A stretch of DNA of 10,091 bases from Bacteroidota bacterium. GTDB taxonomy: Bacteria > Bacteroidota > Kryptoniia > Kryptoniales > JAKASW01. The stretch is from assembly GCA_021796055.1 (NCBI GenBank), contig JAJYOS010000155.1, positions 1-10,091 of the forward strand, read 5' to 3'. Every line of letters begins with the position of its first letter. Within the stretch, counting starts at the first letter, position 1. Of this stretch, positions 1 to 6,836 are shown in pieces. The notes under the pieces are model-generated. The model was not told the origin of the DNA and did no database searches. It saw only the letters and a list, made by a program, of their open reading frames with translations. The position numbers and the translations under genes are program-made.

Positions 1-1
1 C

Positions 2-2104
2 GGGGTGGGGATATTTCTCCTGTTGAGACGATTGGGACTGAGCAAGTTCGCGGGCTTCTTCGCCGCAGTTGCCACGGTATTCACCATGAACATAATCATC
101 TGGATCATGGTGGGACACGGGACGAAAATAATTACCATTTCTTTCTTCCCGTACATTTTTCTATTTCTTCTCGAGCTTTCGAAGAAATTCAGATGGTCAT
201 ATTTCATTGCCCTGATCCTCGCGATCCACCTCATGTTCGAAGGTTCTCATATCCAGATGATATTCTATACTCTGTTCGCCCTGGCCATATATCTCCTTTA
301 CAACATCGTGGTGTCTCTGCTCAAGAAAGAAAATGTGTCCCACTACGTCAAGAATAGCCTGCTGCTCCTCGCTGCAGGTGCTGTCGCATTCGCGATGTCC
401 TCGGATAAATACCTGTCCATACTCGAATACAGCAAGTATTCGATCCGCGGGTCCCAACCGATCGTCCAGAGCCCGACCTCAGATACTCAGGGCGGCGCCG
501 GACTCGGATATGATTACGCCACTAACTGGTCCTTCAGCCCCGAAGAATTGACGACGTTCTTTGTCCCCTCATTTTACGGATTCGGCGACTACGTCTACAA
601 CGGACCCCTTTCCAATAACCAACCCGTGAGGGTAAACACGTATTTCGGGCAAATGCCTTTTACCGACGCGCCTGAATACATGGGAGTGATCACGATAATT
701 CTTGCGGCGATTGGATTCATGAAAAACAGGAAGAACAGGTTTGTCCAGGTCTCACTTGTCGTGGCAATTCTGGCTCTGCTCATTTCCTTCGGAAGAACAT
801 TACCGTTGGTGTTCAACCCGATGTTCAGCTATTTCCCCTATTTCAACCGGTTTCGCTCCCCGAGCATGATACTTGTGCTGGTACAAATATTCGTCCCCAT
901 ACTCGCGGCATTCGGGATCGACTCCATAAGATCGGCAAGAGACTCGGGTGAGAAAGCGTTCACGAAGAAGGCGATGATCTGGGGAGGGATCTTCGTCGGC
1001 CTTCTCCTGTTGAGCCTCGTGTTCAATGGCGCCATCAAGGATTACTACTACGGCCTGCTCGACGCCAGTCATAAGATCTCAACGCAGGCATACCCGGTGC
1101 TCTTTGACAACATGATGGCCGATCTCTACCTCTTCTTCCTGATATCGGCGGCCACCTGCGGCATAATCTACTTCTACGTCGCGGGCAAGCTGAGGACCGT
1201 GCCGGCGTACGGCGCGTTGCTTCTCATACTACTCTTTGATATGTGGCGCGTCGACGCGAAACCCATGCAATATGGCAGTAAAGCCAGCTTGACGGAGGAG
1301 TTCACGAAACCCGATTATGTCTCATTCATTCAGCAGGACTCAACCCTTTACCGTGTGCTCCAGCTGCAGAACCTGGAACCCATGACGTCCAATACATTGT
1401 CTTATTACTCCCTTCAAAACGCGTACGGTTACTCTGCCGCTAAACTCAGAAACTATCAAAACATGATGGACGTCGCGGGAATAACAAACCCGAACATACT
1501 GCGGCTTCTTGGAGTCAGGTATATTGTTTCCAACCAGCCGGACAGTCTTCTGGGACAGGTCGTGTTTCGCGGCTCACAATTGGTGTTGCGTAATAATAAT
1601 ACCTTGCCGCGCGCGTTCTTTGTCGACAACTACAAAGTCGCCCCTGATTTAACTATACTCGAATCACTGCGGAACGGTTCATTTGATCCCGCGAAGACGG
1701 TGTATTTCGGAACGGATCCTCATCTTCAAATTGATGCCCCCGATAGCGGCGCAAGCGTCAAATTCACCGACTACAAATTGCAGTCCATGGATCTCCATGT
1801 ACATGCCACCGGGAACAATTTCCTCGTGCTGAGCGAAGTTTACTACCCGAAAGGTTGGGAGGCTTTCATTGACGATAAGCCGGCAGAGATTTACCAAAGC
1901 GACTACTTCCTCAGAGGACTGTATGTTCCCAAGGGGGACCACATTATCAGAATGGAATTCCACCCGAGCACATATTACGCCGCGAGGGATGTCAGTCTGG
2001 GCACAAATATCATTCTTCTTGTGGGGTTAATTGGAGTCGCCGGATATACGGGATACTCAAGGAAACAAAGAAAACACTCCGGACAGCCATCGATCACAAA
2101 GTGA
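2..2104 (+). CDS. YfhO-family polytopic membrane protein (GT-C-like glycosyltransferase), 5' end missing
   Basis: The reading frame is open to the left edge; the GTG at position 5 is probably internal, because family members usually run to 800 residues or more and the first N-terminal helices are missing. About 700 residues are visible. There are about ten hydrophobic segments between residues 14 and 411 (for example 43-57, 84-105, 247-262, 287-304, 325-341, 372-393). A long, mostly extracytoplasmic domain follows from about 412 to 660, then a last helix at about 664-683 and a basic tail. Family-like features are GHGTKI near residue 38, a PEELTTFFVPSFYG stretch at about 179-192, FNRFRSPS at about 280-287, and a C-terminal beta domain with SEVYYPKGWEAFID at about 610-623. 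Bacillus YfhO is thought to move GlcNAc from a lipid carrier onto lipoteichoic acid; the substrate here is unknown. The catalytic acidic residue expected in the first outer loop would lie outside the window. It ends in TGA and converges on the methyltransferase gene. Confidence 0.85.
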   Translation, partial: GVGIFLLLRRLGLSKFAGFFAAVATVFTMNIIIWIMVGHGTKIITISFFPYIFLFLLELSKKFRWSYFIALILAIHLMFEGSHIQMIFYTLFALAIYLLYNIVVSLLKKENVSHYVKNSLLLLAAGAVAFAMSSDKYLSILEYSKYSIRGSQPIVQSPTSDTQGGAGLGYDYATNWSFSPEELTTFFVPSFYGFGDYVYNGPLSNNQPVRVNTYFGQMPFTDAPEYMGVITIILAAIGFMKNRKNRFVQVSLVVAILALLISFGRTLPLVFNPMFSYFPYFNRFRSPSMILVLVQIFVPILAAFGIDSIRSARDSGEKAFTKKAMIWGGIFVGLLLLSLVFNGAIKDYYYGLLDASHKISTQAYPVLFDNMMADLYLFFLISAATCGIIYFYVAGKLRTVPAYGALLLILLFDMWRVDAKPMQYGSKASLTEEFTKPDYVSFIQQDSTLYRVLQLQNLEPMTSNTLSYYSLQNAYGYSAAKLRNYQNMMDVAGITNPNILRLLGVRYIVSNQPDSLLGQVVFRGSQLVLRNNNTLPRAFFVDNYKVAPDLTILESLRNGSFDPAKTVYFGTDPHLQIDAPDSGASVKFTDYKLQSMDLHVHATGNNFLVLSEVYYPKGWEAFIDDKPAEIYQSDYFLRGLYVPKGDHIIRMEFHPSTYYAARDVSLGTNIILLVGLIGVAGYTGYSRKQRKHSGQPSITK

Positions 2105-2146
2105 GAGCTAACCCGCTACAACGATAGTATCGAGAATCGCATGGGG

Positions 2147-2162
2147 GCCGGCACATCCCGGC
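2147..2162 (+). terminator. possible weak terminator hairpin after the YfhO gene
   Basis: GCCGG (2147-2151) and CCGGC (2158-2162) form a perfect 5-bp GC stem with a 6-nt loop, followed by TTCTT. It lies 42 nt after the YfhO stop codon, in the 157-nt gap between convergent genes. The stem is short and the T tract is broken, so this is only a candidate. I see nothing else of note in the gap 2105-2261. Confidence 0.25.
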
Positions 2163-2261
2163 TTCTTGCGCCGCACGACAGGCGGGTGTTAAGTACACTA
2201 ATGCGGAATAGCTACCGACACCATATTGGAATAGGAGCCATCTCCCCTGCATGCAACCAGA

Positions 2262-2999
2262 TCACGCCTTTCTGCAATGAACAAAAATCGCTGTTGCCAG
2301 AAAAGTCAACTTCGTGGTATCGTTGCGAAATATTGAAGACCTTAAGAACTTTTTCAGTTTTTGATTCTTAACGACATCCATGGGTGCAGTGACATACGAA
2401 ACCTCCAATACCCGGAATGAATTTTCACTGAGGAGTCTAATAATGTCGCGCTTTTTGTAAATCCTCGCATTTGCGAATCGATCGTGGAGTCCACGCGGAA
2501 GCCAGGAAAAAAACGGGACGCGATTCCAGGGAAGAAAGGGTAATCTCGCACCGTGCGTCTCAAAAATCCACCCCTTGTTGGGAACTGTCATTACAAGCTC
2601 AGCTCCTGGTTTGAGAACACGGTGCATCTCCTGTAATGCCTGCGATTCGCTGACAACATGTTCAAGGACGTCGTAGCTCGATACAAAATCCACCGAATCC
2701 GATTTAATAGGCAAACTGCCGCCGTCATATTGGGCCACAAGCAAGTGCGACTGCAATCGTTGACTCAACAAATATTCCACGAAGAGCTCTTGCTGTTGGT
2801 GATTCACATCCACGGCAATGATCTTACTGCCTGTGTTTAGAAACTCCGCGGTTTGAGCACCATTCCCGCATCCAAAGTCCACCAACAGCGCATCTTTCAA
2901 TTTCAACCGGGAAGTCGTAAGACGGTATCGGCGTTTGAGAATTTCCTGGCCATAATCTGCCGGCTTTCCCAGCGCCGGCGGTCGCCCATTAATTACCAT
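2262..2999 (-). CDS. class I SAM-dependent methyltransferase (Methyltransf_11/25 type)
   Basis: A 245-residue protein with the Rossmann-type methyltransferase core. Motif I is LLVDFGCGNG (residues 38-47), which binds the SAM methionine part. The acidic residue after strand 2 is in IIAVDVN (60-66). The region before motif II is SVDFVSSYDVLEHV (102-115), and post-motif II is VLKPGAELVMTVPN (128-141). The C-terminal part (about 150-200, with LPRGLHDRFANARIYKKRD) resembles methyltransferases found in polysaccharide clusters; automatic pipelines often mislabel these as UbiG-like. No membrane segment or signal peptide is visible. It is the last gene of the four-gene minus-strand operon, 21 nt after the GT4 gene. 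The start ATG has a good Shine-Dalgarno (AGGGAG, 8-nt spacer). Its neighbours suggest methylation of a sugar or glycan intermediate; the acceptor cannot be told from sequence. Confidence 0.88.
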   Translation of the reverse strand: MVINGRPPALGKPADYGQEILKRRYRLTTSRLKLKDALLVDFGCGNGAQTAEFLNTGSKIIAVDVNHQQQELFVEYLLSQRLQSHLLVAQYDGGSLPIKSDSVDFVSSYDVLEHVVSESQALQEMHRVLKPGAELVMTVPNKGWIFETHGARLPFLPWNRVPFFSWLPRGLHDRFANARIYKKRDIIRLLSENSFRVLEVSYVTAPMDVVKNQKLKKFLRSSIFRNDTTKLTFLATAIFVHCRKA

Positions 3000-3007
3000 G
3001 TTACGAG

Positions 3008-3013
3008 CTCCCT
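3008..3013 (-). promoter_or_regulatory. Shine-Dalgarno site of the methyltransferase gene
   Basis: AGGGAG on the minus strand, 8 nt before the ATG at 2999. It is the clearest ribosome binding site in the operon and fixes the methyltransferase start. It lets this gene be translated independently of the GT4 gene upstream, whereas the GT9 and GT4 genes look translationally coupled to the genes before them. Confidence 0.6.
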
Positions 3014-3020
3014 ATTCCTT

Positions 3021-4169
3021 TCAAGAGTCATGAGGATTACTGGAATGTTCCATCAATTGCTCTATGGCGCCCACCAAGTTGTCCCACGAGTACAGTTTCT
3101 TCTCCTCCGCCACACCGGATGCAAACGTGTCGGCAAGATTCTGACGAAAGAACCTGACAATGGCCGCGGCAAGATCACCAGGCGAGTTCGGGGGCACGAC
3201 AAGCCCCGTCTTTCCATCGACAACAATCTCAGCCAGACCGCCCACATCCGTGGTAATCACCGGCTTATTGAAATTGTACGCGATCTGCGCGATGCCGCTT
3301 TGAGTCGCATCTATGTATGGAAGGACAACCACGTCTGAGGTCGAGAAGTATGCGGCGACATCCTCATTCGGGATATAATCGGAGAAGACTCTAACACTCC
3401 GCCCAATCCCAAGTTGATCGATCTGGTCTCGGTAACTCTTTTCATTATCATAGAACTCACCCGCAACAAGGAGTGTAAATTTAACGGAAGCGAGCGCTTC
3501 TTTCACCGCATCGAGAAGGACATGCAAACCCTTGTATTTTCTGATATAACCAAAGAACAGCACGATTTTTTCGTCCCGACCGATGTCGAGTTTTCTCCGT
3601 GCTTCCCCTTTCGCCATTTCCCTTCCGAATATCTCGTAGACAGGATGCGGTACAAGTCTGTACGACGGCGATTTGATGACCGAAAGGAGATCTTTCTCTA
3701 CGGATTTTGATTGCACTATGAAGTAGTCGCCGGTTTTAAGCAGCCAGGTCGTGAGCATGGTGTCGACCGGAGTTCTTTCGTGCGGGAGGACGTTGTCACA
3801 AATATAAAGCACCTTGCAGTGCGACTTTCTTTTAGCGACTCTCGCGATCGTGCCGAAGGCAGGCGCAAAGAAAGGCATCCAGTACTTGAATATCAGGAGA
3901 TCCGGATTCTGCCTGGCTGCCAGTCTTCCCGCTTTGAACCACGTGATCGGATTGAGGGTGTCGATGACCTGGGGGTTCGGCTGTTCCCCTCCGGCTTCAC
4001 CTTTTTCCTCCTGGGATTTCCCCGGGAAGAGGAATTTTGGGTATTGCCGTTTGAACGTTATTATCGATACTTGGTGGCGGCGTATTGAGAGGTGATCGCG
4101 GAGTAAAGAGACATAATGGGCTATTCCACCCCGGAGCGGAAAAGCCGTGCTTACGATCGCTATCCTCAT
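3021..4169 (-). CDS. GT4-family glycosyltransferase (GT-B fold)
   Basis: A 382-residue cytosolic GT-B enzyme, normal in length for family GT4. The N-terminal domain opens with MRIAIVSTAFPLRGGIAHYV; the glycine pair at 14-15 is the usual acceptor-side loop. The C-terminal nucleotide-sugar domain starts near residue 200, with LFFGYIRKYKGLHVLLDAV (204-222). It continues through VVLPYIDATQSGIAQIAY (281-298) to PVITTDVGGLAEIV (303-316). The classical EX7E glutamates of GT4 enzymes are not present; the ATQSG variant stands in that place. A short charged insert (EEKGEAGGEQ, about 54-63) lies in the N-terminal domain. The start overlaps the GT9 stop as ATGA (4166-4169), and no Shine-Dalgarno is evident, so translational coupling is likely. 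Probable role: adding a hexose or related sugar to a surface polysaccharide or lipopolysaccharide core. Sugar and acceptor are unknown. Confidence 0.9.
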   Translation of the reverse strand: MRIAIVSTAFPLRGGIAHYVSLLRDHLSIRRHQVSIITFKRQYPKFLFPGKSQEEKGEAGGEQPNPQVIDTLNPITWFKAGRLAARQNPDLLIFKYWMPFFAPAFGTIARVAKRKSHCKVLYICDNVLPHERTPVDTMLTTWLLKTGDYFIVQSKSVEKDLLSVIKSPSYRLVPHPVYEIFGREMAKGEARRKLDIGRDEKIVLFFGYIRKYKGLHVLLDAVKEALASVKFTLLVAGEFYDNEKSYRDQIDQLGIGRSVRVFSDYIPNEDVAAYFSTSDVVVLPYIDATQSGIAQIAYNFNKPVITTDVGGLAEIVVDGKTGLVVPPNSPGDLAAAIVRFFRQNLADTFASGVAEEKKLYSWDNLVGAIEQLMEHSSNPHDS

Positions 4170-5281
4170 TTAGCGGAGACTGACACAGCCGGATGCTCCA
4201 TGACCTCCATTACCGCGTCAAGGACCTTCCCGGAAGGCAGATGCTCGAGGCAGAAATAATCCTTGTTCACACATTTCGGCATGAAGAAACACGTGCACTC
4301 CTTGTCGGGCTCGACAATCTTTCCGAGACCGTACAGTTCAAACTCGTTCTTGTTGAAGATGTTATTTATCAGGACAATCTTCTTGTTCAGCCCAATGGCG
4401 ATGTGCATCCCCATCGTAACCCCTGTTACCACGAGGTCAACCTGATCCACGAGGTTTATGAACTCTCTCAATGGGAAGAATCCCGGATACTCGGCGCCGC
4501 TCCTGGCCGCGATTCTCCTGTTCCTCTCGTCTTCCTGCTCACCGCCGAGAAGAACGACTTTATGTCCTTTTGAAATGAGTGCCTCCGCGACCTCAGCCCA
4601 TCTTTCTTCAGCCCAGAGACGACTGGTCCATCTTCCACCACACCCCGTGTTCAAGCCGATCACTTGTCGGGGTGAGTCCATATTCCATGTGTAGCCATCG
4701 GACTCAAAATTAGAAAGGATGTATTTCTCACCGCTGAAAGTGAATCCGCAGATCTCGAATACTTCCTCCAGGTAGCTCTTTGTATTGGCCTTGTTCACGT
4801 CGTCGAAGACACCTGTGAGGAACTTCTTGTACGCCAGCTCGTCGGCGGGGACGGTTTTGCCTTCTTTCATCAGGAACCCGCGCTTAACCCGCGCCTTCAC
4901 GCGATTGGCGAGAGCGGCCGCTTCGTAATCCTTATCAAGGCTGAAAAGATAATCGAATTCCGTCTCTTCTATCTGCAGGATGGCAGGAAGTCCGAATTTC
5001 AATTTGCGGTCCACCTCCTCGGGAAGAAAGTCCGGTGTCAGGGTGAGCCACCATATTTCAGCCTGCGGATGAAGCGCTTTTATTTTTCTGAGTAGAGGAG
5101 TTGTACGGATGACGTCACCGAGGGCACCCAGTTTTATTATCAGGAATCTTTCTTTTACCTGCTCATAGAAGGAGCAGTCGGCGCAATGGACCCCGTGAAG
5201 CTTGTGAGGTTTGCATGGTATATATCCAAGGTAGTGCCTGCAATCGCTTTTGACCAATGTTTTTTTATCTTCGGATATCAT
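4166..5281 (-). CDS. GT9-family glycosyltransferase (heptosyltransferase-like) with cysteine-rich ends
   Basis: A 371-residue protein of the ADP-heptose:LPS heptosyltransferase superfamily. The first Rossmann domain opens with LIIKLGALGDVIRTTPLL (47-64), a hallmark of GT9. The second domain carries GLNTGCGGRWTSRLWAEERW (209-228), VVLLGGEQEDE (242-252), and VTGVTMGMHIAIGLNKKIV (285-303), which corresponds to the donor-binding region. In front of the fold is a short cysteine cluster (C14, C23, C33, C36) in a CxHYxGxxPCxPHK context. A second cluster (C329, C331, C337, C344) lies near the C-terminus; GT9 proteins often have some cysteines there. The start is 1 nt after the GT2 stop (TGATATG), so coupling is likely; only a weak GAGAAAG is seen upstream. 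The probable role is transfer of heptose or another sugar to an LPS-core-like or surface glycan. The exact sugar is not predictable, so no gene symbol is given. Confidence 0.88.
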   Translation of the reverse strand: MISEDKKTLVKSDCRHYLGYIPCKPHKLHGVHCADCSFYEQVKERFLIIKLGALGDVIRTTPLLRKIKALHPQAEIWWLTLTPDFLPEEVDRKLKFGLPAILQIEETEFDYLFSLDKDYEAAALANRVKARVKRGFLMKEGKTVPADELAYKKFLTGVFDDVNKANTKSYLEEVFEICGFTFSGEKYILSNFESDGYTWNMDSPRQVIGLNTGCGGRWTSRLWAEERWAEVAEALISKGHKVVLLGGEQEDERNRRIAARSGAEYPGFFPLREFINLVDQVDLVVTGVTMGMHIAIGLNKKIVLINNIFNKNEFELYGLGKIVEPDKECTCFFMPKCVNKDYFCLEHLPSGKVLDAVMEVMEHPAVSVSAK

Positions 5282-5282
5282 A

Positions 5283-6284
5283 TCAGTTGAATACTTTCTC
5301 TTTAATTACGTATTCTTCTTTCGCGGTCGTCCGGGTAATCATCTCCCCCAGCAGGCCGATCGACACAAATTGGACGCCTACTATGATCAGAAGGACTCCC
5401 ACTGTGAAAAGCGGCCGGTTGCTGATCGCGGTCCTTCCCATGGCCCATTCTATCGTCAGCTCCAGATCAATACCGAAACCGAGGAGGAAAGTCATCATAC
5501 CCAAAACGCCGAAGAAGTGGAGAGGACGTTTGCTGTAGCGCGTCGTAAAGATGACTGTGAGAAGATCAAGGAAACCATGCCAGAACCGGTTCATTCCGAA
5601 CTTCGTCTTTCCGTATTTCCTGGGATGGTGGACAACCGGAATCTCGGCGACCTTGTAGCCCGCCCAATGCGCGAGCACCGGGAGAAACCGGTGCATCTCG
5701 CCATAAACCTTTATGTCCTGAATGACTTCGCGCCTGTACGCCTTGAGTCCCGAGTTGAAGTCGCGGAGTTTTATACCGGTCATGACTGAAGTCGTGTAAT
5801 TGAAAAGCTTCGAAGGTATCGTCTTGGAAATCGGGTCGTGCCGTTTCTTTTTCCATCCGTTCACGAGATCATATCCCGCTTCCAACTTCTCCACGAGACG
5901 CGGGATTTCATTCGGGTCGTCCTGGAGATCGCCGTCCATTGTGACGATTATTCTTCCGACGGCATGCTGGAACCCGACCGACAGGGCGGCAGACTTGCCG
6001 TAGTTTCTCCTGAAGCTGATAAACTTATATCTCCGGTTTTTCCGGTGGATCTCCCTCAATACCCTGACGGAATTATCAGTGGAACCGTCATCCACAAATA
6101 TTACCTCGTAGGTCACGTTCATCCTGTCAAGGGCATCTCGAATGCCAAGAGAAAGGGGCATCAGCGATTGCTCCTCGTTATAGAGCGGAACTACGACGGA
6201 AATATCTATCCTTTTCGGAGGCCTGTCCCTGAACTGTCTTTGATTCTGTTCTTCGTTCGTCTTCTGAAAGTTTTCGCTCATCAT
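5283..6284 (-). CDS. GT2 polyprenyl-phosphate sugar transferase (DPM1/GtrB/CsbB/ArnC type) with two C-terminal membrane helices
   Basis: A 333-residue protein. After a polar 26-residue leader comes a GT-A domain: ISVVVPLYNEE (28-38), FVDDGSTD (63-70), and MDGDLQDDP (116-124), whose DxD-type acidic residues bind the metal and nucleotide sugar. The GtrB-like stretch FNSGLKAYRREV (176-187) and KYGKTKFG (223-230) follow. Two hydrophobic helices (about 256-277 and 291-314) and a charged tail end the protein. This layout and length match enzymes that load a sugar onto undecaprenyl or dolichyl phosphate at the cytoplasmic side of the membrane. The start is the first of two consecutive ATGs; an in-frame TAA at 6300-6302 excludes a longer form. 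No good Shine-Dalgarno precedes it. It is the first gene of the operon. The sugar (glucose, GlcNAc, mannose or aminoarabinose) cannot be told. Confidence 0.9.
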   Translation of the reverse strand: MMSENFQKTNEEQNQRQFRDRPPKRIDISVVVPLYNEEQSLMPLSLGIRDALDRMNVTYEVIFVDDGSTDNSVRVLREIHRKNRRYKFISFRRNYGKSAALSVGFQHAVGRIIVTMDGDLQDDPNEIPRLVEKLEAGYDLVNGWKKKRHDPISKTIPSKLFNYTTSVMTGIKLRDFNSGLKAYRREVIQDIKVYGEMHRFLPVLAHWAGYKVAEIPVVHHPRKYGKTKFGMNRFWHGFLDLLTVIFTTRYSKRPLHFFGVLGMMTFLLGFGIDLELTIEWAMGRTAISNRPLFTVGVLLIIVGVQFVSIGLLGEMITRTTAKEEYVIKEKVFN

Positions 6285-6584
6285 GCCGCCAATCGTTTCT
6301 TAGAAAAATACCGTCAGGACTGCAAAAATGCAACGAGATTGACAGAGATTTGGCGTGCATAGATGGATCGGGTGATATTTGTCGAGGTGTGCGTTTCTGC
6401 ACAAAGACGCCAAAAACAAGCGAAGACATGCGGCTTTATCTTGATTTGGGGACTAAATCGTAATAAATTTCTCCGTGAATGGGAACCGAAAACCTAATTA
6501 TATGTTTAGTGTTACGAGTGCCGTCAATTCTGGCTCTCACGGTTCATTTGATGTCAAATTCAAAGTAGAAACTCGACGAGAATC
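6285..6584. other. intergenic region between divergent genes; leader of the glycan operon
   Basis: A gap of 300 nt between the GT2 gene (minus) and the small plus-strand ORF, so promoters for both should lie here. Minus-strand candidate: TTGCAT (6328-6333), 17-nt spacer, TATTTT (6305-6310), only about 20 nt before the GT2 start. Plus-strand candidate: TTGATT (6441-6446), 17-nt spacer, TAAATT (6464-6469). A 5-bp inverted repeat, GATTT (6443-6447) and AAATC (6455-6459), lies within the plus-strand candidate and could be an operator. Both promoter matches are partial. The TAnnTTTG type of Bacteroidota -7 element is only loosely approached at 6499-6509. I see no convincing coding frame in this stretch. 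Confidence 0.35.
6349..6414 (-). repeat. inverted repeat enclosing a small hairpin in the GT2 leader
   Basis: TTTGGCGT (6349-6356) and ACGCCAAA (6407-6414) are exact inverted copies 50 nt apart. Between them TGTGC (6388-6392) and GCACA (6399-6403) form a 5-bp stem with a 6-nt loop. Together they could fold as a long stem with an inner hairpin in the 5' leader of the glycan operon. An 8-bp match at this distance is not rare by chance in a few hundred bases, so the functional reading is weak. Confidence 0.25.
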
Positions 6585-6731
6585 ATGAGCAGACTATTTA
6601 AGGTAATTGGGTTACTCTTCCTCCCCGTCGCGGCGCTAGTAGTCATGTTTGCATTTTTGAGCGGCAAACCGGGGAAATCCGGGAAGAGTCACTTCCTACA
6701 GGAATACGACGAACAGAATATCTACGGATAA
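6585..6731 (+). CDS. small single-helix membrane protein candidate, 48 aa
   Basis: ATG at 6585 to TAA at 6729-6731 encodes 48 residues. MSRLFK is a short basic head. A hydrophobic helix follows at about residues 7-25 (VIGLLFLPVAALVVMFAFL), then SGKPGKSGKS and a polar tail ending EYDEQNIYG. Positive residues before the helix and none inside it suit a membrane anchor; the second basic patch (28-34) leaves the orientation open. The in-frame codon at 6549-6551 is TGA, and no start codon lies between it and 6585, so this ATG is the only choice. The ribosome site is weak (GACGAG, 4 nt before the ATG). It lies alone on the plus strand, converging on the RND gene and diverging from the glycan operon. 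I do not recognise a family. It could be a chance ORF, but the protein-like layout makes it worth annotating. Confidence 0.45.
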   Translation: MSRLFKVIGLLFLPVAALVVMFAFLSGKPGKSGKSHFLQEYDEQNIYG

Positions 6732-6836
6732 TTTTTCCCGTCAAGGGGTTGGTGTTCCTGATTACTGAATTTTCCGATCGACTCTGACGTGTGACAGGCA
6801 CGCCGTGCTTGTGGTGCGTCTCGTGCGGCATATTAG
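6732..6836. other. short gap between convergent small ORF and RND gene
   Basis: This 105-nt gap has only a small GCAC/GTGC stem (near 6800) with no T tract on either strand. No convincing terminator is seen for either gene. Confidence 0.4.

Noticed and set aside
5..7. GTG as the true start of the YfhO gene
   Set aside because: The frame is open to the window edge and the family needs more N-terminal helices, so this GTG is most likely an internal valine codon.
2141..2371. Plus-strand ORF of 76 codons starting in the gap after the YfhO gene
   Set aside because: About half of it overlaps the methyltransferase 3' end antisense. The translation has no domain or membrane pattern and no clear ribosome site.
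2853..3338. Plus-strand ORF of 161 codons across the methyltransferase/GT4 junction
   Set aside because: Antisense to the ends of two real genes, with no domain signature and no ribosome site of note.
5250..6362. Plus-strand ORFs opposite the GT2 gene (179 and 174 codons)
   Set aside because: Antisense to intact GT2 motifs; the translations look like random reverse reading, without hydrophobic or catalytic patterns.
6800..6810. GCAC/GTGC hairpin as a terminator of the RND gene
   Set aside because: A stem of only 4 bp with a 3-nt loop and no following T tract on either strand.
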